Positions 34,344-44,399 of a DNA stretch of 64,000 nt are shown in pieces. The translations under genes and the position numbers were made by a program. Under the pieces are notes generated by a model. That model worked only from the letters and a program-made list of their open reading frames with translations. It was not told the origin of the DNA and ran no database searches. Source of the stretch: Limnanthes douglasii subsp. nivea (Eukaryota > Streptophyta > Magnoliopsida > Brassicales > Limnanthaceae); assembly GCA_036936605.1 (NCBI GenBank), contig JAUPFV010000001.1, positions 157,389,187 through 157,453,186 of the forward strand, in the 5' to 3' direction. How positions within the stretch are numbered: position 1 is the stretch's first letter; every line of letters starts with the position of its first letter.

Positions 34344-37300
34344 GTTTTAGAAGGTCCATTACAGCTTACCGCTGAAATTGAAGCTTTCGGACCACAAGAA
34401 GATAATGAAGATGCAGAAGTAACGGTATCTACTTCACCGGAAGAAAGACCTATGAAGAGGACGAAAAGCACAACATCAAAACCAAAACAAAGGAGATGAG
34501 CATCACAGAATGTAATGAATAAGGTGATGTCTCCCAGACCCGAACAACCAACACCACCCGAGCCATCGATTCCACCACCAAGACTCCCCAAGAAAACGAT
34601 TCCACCGCAACCGAAAGGCAAATCCAGGCAGGAGCCCTCCGACACCGACACAACCAGTATGAGTGAAACAATCAGTCAGTATGTACTCAAACGCAGAGAT
34701 CCTAATCCCGATATTGCTGCTCAATCAAAGCGTTTGAAGACATACGCCGACAAGAACAAGTACGAGCGAAAAATAGAAAAACAGGCCAGAGAAGTAAGTA
34801 TGACTTGAACCTTAAATAATCACTACAATCAGCACTTAATATGTTTATAAAAAATTTGCTATCATTTTTGCAGCTGAAAGAATTGAAACGCAAGATAGCG
34901 GAACTTGAAGCACAACAACTCCACAATGTTATCTCTCAGGCAATTTGCCGTATTGAAATCCCAATAGAGCAGGTACCAGCAGCACTTCCAGAGAGAGAAG
35001 AATCCACTGATCAGCAAGCATCCGTGTCTAATGCTGATCAGCACCATGCTGATGGAGTACTGCCGAAAGAAAGGGACGATGATGCCCACAATTCACCCAT
35101 CATGGAGACACATACAGAGGAGGTAGATAATGTAAGTAGATGATATGATGTTATCAAACAAATATCAGGACTCTTGTGTAGTCCTGTCCAAACGTTTCAC
35201 AGCTTAAGCTGCGAATTATGTACTAAACTAGTGGGTTGGTTATTACACAATTCGCATGCTGAGCTGCGAATTGTTAGGAATGTATAACATAGATATCAGG
35301 TTAGGATGCGAATCGTGCTCAACAATGATTAACTTATACTTAACCCTTCCACCCTTTTGTTTTTTTTTTTTATTTTTGTATGAAATAGGAGACCGAAAGA
35401 CAACAACAACACCAGCAGAAACAGCAAGACCAGCAGCAACAACAACTATAACAACAGCAACAACAACAACATCAAAAACAACAACAGCAACAACAAGAAG
35501 AACACCCCCAGCAACAACAACAACAGAAACAAGAACAACAGCAACAACAACAACAACAGCAACAAGAACAACAGCAACAAGAAGAAGAACAACAACAACA
35601 ACCCCAACAGCAAGACCAAGAAGAACACAACCAGCAACAACAACACGAACAGCAACAACAAGAAGAACACCCCCAACAACAACAAGAAGAAGAACACCAC
35701 CAACAACAACCCCAGCAGCCACATGTTCAACACGAAGACCGGCAACAAGAACAACAACAACAAGAGCAACAAGGACAACAAGAACAACAACAGCAGCAAT
35801 AGATAACCTTGGCGAAGAGAGAAAGGCTAACTCAAGAGATAGCACCTCAAGAGTCAGAACCTGTCCATCCCAGTGAGAAGACAGAACTACTCAGCCAGGA
35901 AGGAACATCCTTAGAAGACAACACCACTTCTTCGGTGGAACCACAAAGACCAACGGTGCTGTCAGCAAAGTCAGAATTGCTAAGCCAACGTCAAACTGTA
36001 AGCCCGGTAACAAATCAACTGCCAGCTCCAGAGTCCCACGATAACACAGTAGGTTTACCCGATGCTTTTGTTGATGGTATTTACACTCAAGTTTCACAGA
36101 CATTTTTAAATGAAATTGATAATGTATATTACGATTCTATAATACAACGGTCTTTGGAGAACATATCGGAGGATGACTTTAATTATTTCTGCCGACACGA
36201 TCCAGATCCTATGCCGAACAAGTCAACGACAGTGGTTGTCGTTGACCGTGCGGTAAGGCCTACTTATAATGATTTCGCATCATAACATGAGATTTGTGTC
36301 TAATGCTGATTGGGGTATTACAAACGAATATCAGGGTAGGATGCGAACTGTTGAGTGGAACCTCGAACAGTTCGCACCCTACCCTGATAGATACTAATAA
36401 ATTTATTTAACTGGAACCATACATTTCGCAGCCTAAGATGCGAACTGTTTGGACTCGTTGCACTTATAATCACTGACGCCCTTCTACTTTTGATTTTTGT
36501 TATTTACTAAGCTCGAGCCCAGTAAAGAGATAGAGGAGCCAAGTTTTGCGCTACTGACACAAACACAGCCTCAAGTGGCAGAGGAAGAAGAAGAGTTCGT
36601 AATAACAATACGGGAACCGCCAATAGTAGAATACAGTGACTGGCCAAAGAAAACAAAAGTAACTGACCGTATCGATCTGACAGAATACCACAAAATACAG
36701 TTTGTTAAAGCCTACGAGAGCGGCACCCCTGATCCAGTGGTATGGCAGTTACTAGAGTCCAAGTTTAGATACGGAATCAGGGTGCAAGCGAGTGATGTCA
36801 TGGCACTACCTTTAAAACTGGAGCTGGACGTAAAGGTATCCAATTGTCAACCAATTCTATTTTCAATGTTTCAAATATGTATTCTATATTTAACATAAAT
36901 CTACAACTCCTTTCTTAGGTTATCGATGCTTGGATTCGAAAGATGCTTGAAGAAGCAGACTACAAAGTTCCATGCACTAAAGCTAAAGGAGAGCATCACG
37001 ACGCCGTACTGATTTCGGGCATGACTGCGGTAAGTTTAACTCAGGTAAATTGAACAAAGTTTTCAGAAAAATGTTCTCATTTTAATATACTCTTGCTTGG
37101 ATGCAGCATCAAATGAGAGCAGGTTGGCAAGTAGAAAATTTGGTGGACATGGCTTTTAGGATGGGGCGCAAAGATGCCAACATCATCATGGTTCCAGTAT
37201 GCACCGAGATGAAGGACAGTGTAAACCACTGGACGTTGCTCGTCATCGACATCGACGCGAGGAGAATTTCAAACTACATTCCGCTTCTGCCTAAGCTTCA

Positions 37301-37896
37301 TGCCACAGACAACACCACAAGGACACCTGCACTACTGGTTAATATTCCAAACTGTACACTTAAATTTAAACACATTTTAAGTATGCATGCTGCGAACTGT
37401 GATTTGGTATGCTGCGAATTGTGAGTAAATCAATTGTTTGTTCGCAACCTCTCCATAACTCAATTCGCAGCATAGGATGCGAATCGTGTGACATGCCCAT
37501 GTTATATTTGTTGTCATACAATTCGCAGCCTAAGGTGCGAATTATGTTGGATTCATTGTCATATAGTTCACAACCTAAGATGCGAATTGTATGTCACCAA
37601 CTGTTTTTGTTTTTGTGCTTATTCCTAACACTAATTATTATACGCAGATAAAATATTTGTTGGATAGAGGATTCCTACCTAAATATAATACAGGGTGGAA
37701 GGTGAAAGTGGAAAGAGGCATCCCACAACAAAGGCGAGGCACCGTGGACTGTGGTATCTTTATCTGCAAATATGCAAGAGATATTATTGAGCATGGATCG
37801 GTGCAGAAAAAATACGATGCATATATGGTAACTGCCTTCAGAGCAGAAATGTTTTATTACTTTTTGAATGACAAAGACCGCATCACATATGGCTGA
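34344..37896 (+). pseudogene. ULP1-type (C48) cysteine protease gene of the MULE, three premature stops
   Basis: Exons from splice sites: 34344-34793, 34874-35131, 35389-36252, 36512-36835, 36919-37029, 37107-37337, 37648-37896. The N-terminal part is hydrophilic and Pro/Gln-rich (the Q tract is in exon 3). The protease domain lies in the last exons: catalytic His in NHWTLLVID, Gln in GIPQQ and Cys in VDCGIFICKYA. The residue 17 after His, Asp in yeast Ulp1 and often Asn or Asp in relatives, is Ile here (ISNYIPLL). In-frame stops occur at 34497 (TGA), 35449 (TAA) and 35800 (TAG). ULP1 enzymes process SUMO; substrates of MULE copies are not known. Upstream exons, where relatives carry further domains, were not found. 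Confidence 0.85.
35389..35799 (+). repeat. CAA/CAG-rich tract encoding a glutamine-rich segment
   Basis: Exon 3 of the protease gene begins with GAG ACC GAA AGA and then about 130 codons dominated by CAA and CAG with scattered Glu, His, Pro and Lys codons. Two of its codons are now stops (35449 and 35800). The other frames of the same repeat give artificial Thr-rich and Val/Leu-rich ORFs. Confidence 0.85.
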
Positions 37897-37900
37897 TTCA

Positions 37901-38003
37901 TGTAAATACATCTGTTGTAATTTTTAGTTTTGTTGCTTGTAAATACATCTGTTGCTTGTAAATACATCTGTTGTAATTTTTAGTTTTGTTGTGCATAAAT
38001 AAA
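37901..38003 (+). promoter_or_regulatory. 3' UTR with three TGTAAATA words and a poly(A) signal
   Basis: TGTAAATACATCTGTTG starts at 37901, 37938 and 37957 just after the protease stop codon. UGUAAAUA fits the Pumilio/PUF recognition word UGUANAUA. AAATAAAC near 37997 is a likely poly(A) signal. The copies arise by partial tandem duplication. Confidence 0.55.
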
Positions 38004-38420
38004 CAAATTACATTTTCAGAAATTTGAATATTCCTTATCTTATAGTTCGCATCATAACCTGATATATAAGGGTTGATTATGATCCTGGTAGTTTACTCTG
38101 GTATGTATGAACAGTTCGCAGCCTAACCTGTATGAACAGTTCGCATCCTAACTTATCATTAAATAGTTCGCAGCCTAACCTGATAGATGGTTATCACTAC
38201 ACACACAGTTCGCAGCCTGGTATACCAGCTTAAAACCAGTTCGCAGCCTGGTGCAGAAAAAAAAAAATTAAAAATACAAAGTGGAAGAATACGAACAGGC
38301 TGTGGCTTATGCCTTGGTAAACGTTTTCTACATTGAGCACACAAAAAACAATCTAATCAAGTACATAATTCATTAAATGCTGATTGGACATGGAGGCTAT
38401 GTAATGATTACCTCCTTTCC

Positions 38421-38430
38421 CTATAAATAC
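38421..38430 (+). promoter_or_regulatory. TATA box upstream of the small charged ORF
   Basis: CTATAAATAC, a canonical plant TATA box, lies 250 bp before the ATG at 38671 and 90 bp before an out-of-frame ATG at 38514. Confidence 0.55.
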
Positions 38431-38670
38431 CTCTAGTAACCAAAGGCTAACTTTACACCAAACTCTATATTTTTTTAAAAACACCTCTTCTTCTCTTTGA
38501 ATTCAAACAGTCATGTTTTTTTCCACCACCACAACAACCACCTCATACTCAAACTCTGGTTCACTCGGTTCTCTGGGTGACTCCTAGTCATCCTTAACCG
38601 TTAACTGGAGTGATGAGTTGATCATGCCAGCAATACCACCCCCAACCCAGTCTCTGTCTTCGAAATAGAC

Positions 38671-39012
38671 ATGTATGATGACTACTACTCTGCTGACTCT
38701 CAACCAGTGGAAGTTGTTCCACAGGTTGCTGCTGAACCTCATCCAGAACAGGTTCCAATACTTCCTGCTGCACCTCAGCCAGAAAAGGTGCAACCTCAAA
38801 CGACAGAGGTTCGAAACAACAAAAGGAAGAGGGAAGACGAAGCTAGTCCATCAAGGACAAAATTTTTAAGCATGATGGATGTAAATATTGAAGCTGAAGA
38901 GAAAGTGGAAGAGAAAGAGAAAGTTGAAGACAAAGAGGAGAAAGGCAAAGATGATCAGCACAAAGAGGAGAAAGAGGAAACAATTGGTGATGAATCCTCT
39001 ACCAACTGCTAG
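38671..39012 (+). CDS. small charged MULE protein of unknown function, 113 aa
   Basis: An intact ORF between the protease and transposase genes. The N-terminal third is acidic and Pro/Gln/Val-rich (MYDDYYSADSQPVEVVPQ). A basic NNKRKRE stretch looks like a nuclear localisation signal at about residues 49-55. The C-terminal half is almost all Glu/Lys/Asp, likely helical or disordered. A TATA box is at 38421. The ATG at 38514 opens a different frame that stops after about 24 codons, so either an intron or a frameshift may hide an upstream exon. I do not recognise the family. Its position with the transposase suggests an accessory protein of the element; it could also be a chance low-complexity ORF. 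Confidence 0.5.
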   Translation: MYDDYYSADSQPVEVVPQVAAEPHPEQVPILPAAPQPEKVQPQTTEVRNNKRKREDEASPSRTKFLSMMDVNIEAEEKVEEKEKVEDKEEKGKDDQHKEEKEETIGDESSTNC

Positions 39013-39629
39013 AGTTGGTTTTTGTTTTTTGTTTTTTTTGAAATGCAACTAACTAGCACCAGTAGCTTGTAGTGATATGTGTAAACAGTTGTTAGTTTCT
39101 GGAAATATTGTAATCCTCCTTTTTGTAATCCAACTTGTTTACAGAGTTTCAATGATATAAAGGATTCGCATCCAAATACATTTTGCACATCATTCGCATG
39201 TTAACCTGCTATATTACTTATTTTCAACCTTACTGAATATCTTGGTATTTTTATTAAATCACAATTCGCAGCTTATCATATGACAAATATCAGGACCTTA
39301 ATTGATCTCCATTCGCATCACAATTCTGGCCCTAATTCACAGCCTATCATGCGAAACGTAAGATATGATAAATGTTTGATATGATTTTACTAGCGATTCG
39401 CATCCTGTTGAAATATCACATAATTGTACATAATTCGCATGTAATCCTGATAGATGTTTGTAACAATACACCAATATATTGTACGTAATTCGCAACACAG
39501 GATGCGAAATGCTTACAACTCCAATAATAGCAAATACAAAAACACAGGAATGTACAAATGTTTAGTTTGCTGTACAGAACAATAACTATGCTACAAAAAT
39601 AAATGTGATATGGCCAACCAGAATTGTCC

Positions 39630-42146
39630 TTAAACTGGAACATCACAAGTCCTCCGGTTATGGCCTGATTTCGAACATCGGCCACACCTTAACTTCTTGG
39701 TTGAGATTTCTCCTCTAGAAGGGATTCGTTTTTTCTTAGGCCTTCCGGAGCGTCTCTTAACGTTCGGAGGCAGAACTTCAACAAAAGAAGGATCGTTAGC
39801 GCTGAACCCTTCGCCGAAATCAGTTATAGCTGGTATGCTGAAAGAGTAACTTTCCCTGTAATTCTTAACCGTAAAGAAGGGTTCTATTACAGTCAATGGA
39901 TCTTGGTCGGTGTATTGTAATGCCGCTAGAGCATGAGCACATGGAAAACACTCTTGTTGCTATGATCCTCATGAACATTTGAAATCCAACAGATTAACAA
40001 CAACCACAGGATTCGAAAAGACTTCGAACATGGCGGAAGAGGACTTACGTACTATCCAACTTCGGCACATGTCAACATTCTGCTTTAGCTTCTTCTCGTA
40101 CTCGGGAACCAAATTAGTACTCCAGCTGAGACCTTCTTCGTATCTCCGTGAAACTTGAGTCATAAGCAAGACTCTAATCCAATCAATAAACTCAACAATT
40201 GGTAAGCCGCAATAGTTTTTAATCTGATTGTTAAACGATTCAGCTGCGATAGAAGCCATAGAGCCGTATCGCTTCCCTTTTACGTAAGCCTGCGCATACT
40301 TTTCAGGGGGTAAATTTGCAAAAAAATCACTCATTCTCTCACCACCTTCACATAGAAAACCTGTTAGTATATCTTTAAAAAGCTCTTGACTGGGAGCATA
40401 AGAAAGACGGTGGAAGAAACTCAACATCTTTTTTTATACTCCCTGTTAGTATGTTCCAGTTTGGCTTTCAAATTCTGCATGAGATGGAAATAACAGTACG
40501 TATGATAGCAGTTTGGATACAAGACAGAAACAACATTAACAATACCAGAATGACGGTCTTAAATAAATGTGATCTGGCGATCCAGCAAATGTGGTTTCAA
40601 ACACCCCAAAAACCACATCCAATTGTCCCAATCTTCAATGCTAACTACACCAACAGCAACAGGGAATAGTCCTGGAAAAAGGCAGATCAAATGAACACTA
40701 CAACAGTAGGCAAACGTTTAAAAATTGTAAACAATTCGCATGCTGTCCTGGAACAATTCAGAGCTTGTCATGCGAAATATGTGTGACATTTTAATTGCTG
40801 ATGCAAACATTTCGCAGCTTGTCATGCGAATTGTTTGTGACAACTTTAAATAATACCTAACTCAAGCTGCGATGTAAGTACAGTTTACTCAGCATAATAC
40901 CTAATTCGCAGCCTCAAATGCGAAATGTGAGGATCACAACACTTCTTAATTCGCATCACCTGCTGCGAATTGCATCAGCATTTTCACACAAAAACATCGT
41001 TCATTAACTAGATAAATGTAACTAACCGTTGTTTCTGTCCTTTGCTACAGCAGTGAGCAATGTACCCTTGTACTTGCCATATAAGTGGGTTCCATCAACA
41101 AACAACATTGGACGGCATGAATAAAAACCACTAAGGGACGAACCGAATGCTACAAAACAGCGCTTGAATCGGTTTCCAGCTGACAACTCCAACTGGCAGT
41201 CTGAAGTAATATCCCGGCTCTTCAAGCGTTTGAAGTATCCGCTTAGTAAACTAAAAGAACTTGAATTATCTCTAAATACTCCCCTCCTAGCCTTCTTTAA
41301 AGCATTCCATGACAAACGATAAGAGATGTCAAGACCGTAATCTTGTTTGACAGTCGATTGTATGGTTTTGGCTGTCAACGAATGGCAGGTCCGGAGAGAA
41401 TCCTGAATTTCCTCTGCAATCAAATCTGATGTCAAATGCATGTGCCGCTTATGTTTATGCCTCTGGGAGAAAACAAGACTGCAAGTATGGTATGGGACAT
41501 ACTTCTTGATCGTCATAAAGCCGGTCCTTGAGTCAATAGATGCATAAACCCTCCATTTACACCAGCTTGTGAGCTTATTTTCACAATAAGCAGTGATCTT
41601 ATTTGTTGTGTTGTGCATGTATTTGAAAGAAAAACCATGCTCTAACGCAAACTTGCACAAAGATACCCTCCGGCCGGCAGCACCTTCTTCAAAAGCTTGA
41701 CCCACTCCTGTAATAGCATCAGCCCAACCAGCAGTAGCAAGTTGTTTTTTCCTCTGATCAGAATCAACTAAACCGTTACTACTCTCCCCGCTAACTACTT
41801 GATCAAGAGATGGTTCTCCCAAAATCAAGCTACGCTCTTTACGCTTTACACCACAATCCTTACCACCAGAGCTCTTATCAACAGAACTTTTATTACCAGA
41901 ACCCTTACCGAAGACGTGTTATTCTATGAGAAAACTAACCCGTTTTAAACGCTCCAAATCAAGATATAACACCAACCCAACAAAATCATTCTGGTTATTA
42001 AAGAAACAATTATTGTGATCCCCGCAGGAGTAAGTAATTAGGTACTCACTTGTGGGAAGCTCCTCCCATGTGTTCTCTACATAAGCTTGGATACTTTCGA
42101 AGCTTTCAAACTCCGTGAAAGGCACAATTTGCAGTTTGGTGACCAT
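39630..42146 (-). pseudogene. mudrA-type MULE transposase, one intron, broken
   Basis: Exon 1 is 42146-41027 and exon 2 40671-39630, joined in phase across a GT-AG intron. Order of domains: an N-terminal region (MVTKLQIVPFTEFESF), a MuDR DNA-binding zinc domain near 41650-41470 (YCENK...CKWRVYAS...YHTC), the catalytic MULE domain with first Asp in FVDGTHLYGKY (codon 41096-41094), second Asp in DRHSGIV (about 40550), a C-x2-H pair (CYFHL) and a likely Glu in SIAAESFNN. A SWIM zinc motif near 39960-39915 and a CCHC knuckle (CGRCSKSGHNRRTC) end the protein. Damage: a TAA near 41917, a TAA just before DRH, a frameshift near 40435 and two stops within the SWIM motif. Confidence 0.88.
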
Positions 42147-42200
42147 ATTTAAAAATAAAAACTCGTGATTTAGAAATGTCTTAACCTGGACAATACAAGT

Positions 42201-42490
42201 TATTTGTTATTAGACACAAAAACTAGGTGCAAATTATTTACTACTGCATCAAACAATTCGCATCATATCTTGCGAATTGTGTATACCTACAACGATCTAT
42301 TCGCATCTTGTCCTGATATTTGTATGTAAAAAAGTCCTGATATTTGTTATTAGTCACAAAAACTATGTGCAAATTATTTACTGCACCATCAAACAATTCG
42401 CATCCTATCTTGCGAATTGTGTATATCTACATAGAGCTATTCGCATCCTGTCCTGATATTCCTATGTAACACCGGTCCTGATATTTGTTT
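42201..42490. repeat. 140-bp tandem duplication upstream of the transposase
   Basis: TATTTGTTATTAG at 42201 recurs at 42341, and the two 140-bp units match closely. Each holds an inverted TTCGCA/TGCGAA pair, one further TTCGCA and CCTGATATT words. It lies just upstream of the transposase ATG, where its promoter or 5' leader should be. Confidence 0.85.
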
Positions 42491-43019
42491 CGAAATACAA
42501 TACTCTAACTGACCTAAAAACTCGTAATCTACACATTCAAGACAAAACTAAAGCACTACCAAATTAGAATATAACATCAGAAAACAAGGACATAACTATA
42601 TAACGAACAATATTAACTAAACAATAACAGATCATTATAAAAAAAACAGAACAGAGAAAAGCTCGAAATCAGGCAATAGCATCTAAAAATAGTAGAATAG
42701 AACCTATTCTAACAGAGAAAACGAATAAAAAACTTCGAAATCGGTAGGTAATTACCTAAAAAGCTCGCAACACGATTACTTGTAAGCTATAAGATTCCAA
42801 AAAGCAACGATCAACTCCTGTACGTATAAAACAGAGGTTAGACAGGTCTAACACAACAACCTACATAAAGAAAAAAACCTTTAGCAGCTTCCGATCACCG
42901 GAAAATGTGATTTCAACCCAGCTCGTTGTGGTTGGTAGGGTTAGGTGGTTAGAGCGGCTAATAAATTCAAATCTTCAAAAAACTAGAAAAAATAGAAAGA
43001 AAACAGAAAATAAGGTTTA
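42491..43019. other. 5' leader region of the transposase gene
   Basis: A-rich sequence without the TTCGCA motif and without an ORF. It probably contains promoter and untranslated leader of the minus-strand transposase; no TATA box was assigned with confidence. Confidence 0.4.
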
Positions 43020-43172
43020 TATAGTGGGTTAAGGGTAGTTAGGGTATTAAAATAAAATTAGGTTATAAGTGACAATAAGGTAGTTGAGTTGGGTATTAAG
43101 TAACAATTGATCAAACCTTGGGTGGTAAGTGACAATTGAATAGTTGAGTGGGTACTTTAAGTACAATTTCCC
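43020..43172 (-). repeat. MULE right terminal region with subterminal repeats
   Basis: Read inwards from 43172 it starts GGGAAATTGTACTT, containing the palindrome GTACTTTAAGTAC in the reverse sense. The phrases AAGTGACAATTGAATAGTTG and AAGTGACAATAAGGTAGTTG recur with TAAGTAACAATTGAT between them. Such short subterminal repeats are usual at MULE ends. No left copy was found, so the end is inferred. Confidence 0.5.
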
Positions 43173-43623
43173 TTGGATTAAATATATTTAAAAACCGACC
43201 GTACCAACCATATCTCAACTTTGGATTTTGATATTTTTCATTATCTCTTCAGTTTTAGGTTGAACTTTGATTTTGCACTTCAAAACAAAACTATCCATTT
43301 AAAATTCAGTACCAAAAAAATGGCATATACCAACCTCGACCCATATAAAAGAAAAGTATTTTTATATTTTAATTTTACATAAATTTAATATAAATTTGAA
43401 TTTGTTCAGCTACATTTTATAAATTTAATATTGATTTGGTTTGAAATTGGATTGGGGTTTTTGTTTGGTTTTGAGATCCCGACCGAGACACTACTTTTTG
43501 AATTGTTCCGGTTTCTTATCGCATGTTATTTTATTATAAAATATATAATAAATTTTTATTTTTACATATGGTGATAAAAAGTGTGAAATATTACATGAAT
43601 AGGATTTAAGTAATAAGAGAGGG
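43173..43623. other. AT-rich spacer
   Basis: No ORF or repeat boundary recognised between the MULE end and the TRIM-like element. Confidence 0.5.
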
Positions 43624-44399
43624 TGTAGGGAATATTGGGTTTGAATATTTATTTTTCGGGCCCACTAGTTCGTATAGTTTTGTTTTATTTTTTTACTTCG
43701 AAAAGGCTTCACAATATTGGAGATGTATTTTTAATTTATATATTGATCTTTCTTCCCATGTTTAACCGATGTGGGATGTGGGACTTTGGTCGCCTACTCT
43801 AGTCAGGTGGAGAGAAGCCTGAACTCTAGAGCTTTAGGGTGGATATATATGCTCACTATCAGATGACACTGTGCCGCTCCTTGATCAAGCCATCTGCTTG
43901 ATGAGCTATCAAGCACTCCATCTTTAGATGACATTGCGCCGCTCCTTGATCAAGCCACCTGCTGGATGAGCCATCTAGTGCTCCATTTATAGATGACACT
44001 GCACCGCTCCTTGATCAAGTACCTGCTTAATGAGTCATCTAGTACTCCATCTATCTAGTAGATCAATCACCTTGAGTATGGCTCATGCCAAGATGTTCGG
44101 ATCCTAAGAATTTCACCCACATCACACCCACCACATCGCGTTCCGTTTGGACCTAGTGCTATGATACCATTTGTAGAGAATATTGTGTTTGTATATTCTG
44201 CCTTTTTATATAAGTAAGAATAGTCCAATCTTCACACTAGTGTGATATTGTCCGTTTTGGCCCCCCTAGCCCGCACGACTTTGTTTTTGGTCCACTTCCA
44301 AAAGGCCTCACATTAATGGAGATGTATTCTTAACTTATATACTCATTTTTCTTCTCATGTTTAACCGATGTGGATGTGGGACTTTGGTCGCACCTAACA
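43624..44399 (-). mobile_element. TRIM-like miniature LTR retrotransposon
   Basis: Two related terminal repeats, 43624 to about 43800 and 44172-44399, both begin TGTAG(A/G)GAATATTG in plus orientation and share GTTTAACCGATGTGG and GGGACTTTGGTCGC. The right one ends CACCTAACA, so the element strand starts TGTTAGGTG. Next to it, on the minus strand, is TGGTATCATAGCAC, one change from the initiator tRNA-Met primer site. The left repeat has an internal deletion. The 370-bp interior has no coding capacity, as expected for a TRIM that depends on other elements for movement. Confidence 0.75.
43861..44052. repeat. 65-bp tandem repeat, three copies, inside the TRIM
   Basis: AGATGACA(C/T)TG starts at 43861, 43926 and 43991. 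Each unit contains CCGCTCCTTGATCAAG and a CATCTAGT(G/A)CTCCAT-like end. It makes up most of the TRIM interior. Confidence 0.85.

Larger units (their letters stand above)
34032..42445. repeat. dispersed TTCGCA/TGCGAA motif family, about 56 copies
   Basis: Clusters by first and last position: 34032-34261, 35210-35312, 36274-36444, 37391-37586, 38046-38245, 39165-39508, 40735-40969, 42257-42445. The motif often forms an inverted pair 6 to 15 bp apart, such as ATTCGCATCCTATCTTGCGAAT at 42396-42417 (two arms given, spacer between). A longer form is TTCGCATCCTAACCTGATA, seen in either orientation. All copies noted lie in introns, UTRs or between genes of the MULE, and none in the exon coordinates given for its genes. 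Elsewhere in the window only occasional single hits were seen. Confidence 0.85.
34032..43172. mobile_element. Mutator-like element, KAONASHI type, carrying a ULP1 protease
   Basis: The block holds a ULP1-type protease gene (+, 34344-37896), a small charged ORF (+, 38671-39012) and a mudrA-like transposase (-, 39630-42146) in convergent order. MULEs with captured ULP1-like genes are known in plants as KAONASHI elements. The right end, about 43020-43172, has MULE-like subterminal repeats and ends GGGAAATTGTACTT when read inwards. The left end has no matching terminus and the protease gene lacks N-terminal exons, so the element appears truncated on the left. The TTCGCA motif family is confined to this block and sets its practical left limit at 34032. 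Confidence 0.75.

Noticed and set aside
35243..35876. Long Thr-rich (+) and Val/Leu-rich (-) ORFs across the CAA tract
   Set aside because: They are other frames of the CAA/CAG repeat. The Gln-rich frame is the one joined to the protease exons by splice sites.
38514..38670. Upstream ATG at 38514 as the start of the charged protein
   Set aside because: Its frame stops after about 24 codons and differs from the main ORF; no convincing splice pair joins them.
34032..42445. CRISPR-like array formed by TTCGCA repeats
   Set aside because: This is plant nuclear DNA, spacing is irregular, the motif is short and occurs in both orientations, and no cas-like gene is present.
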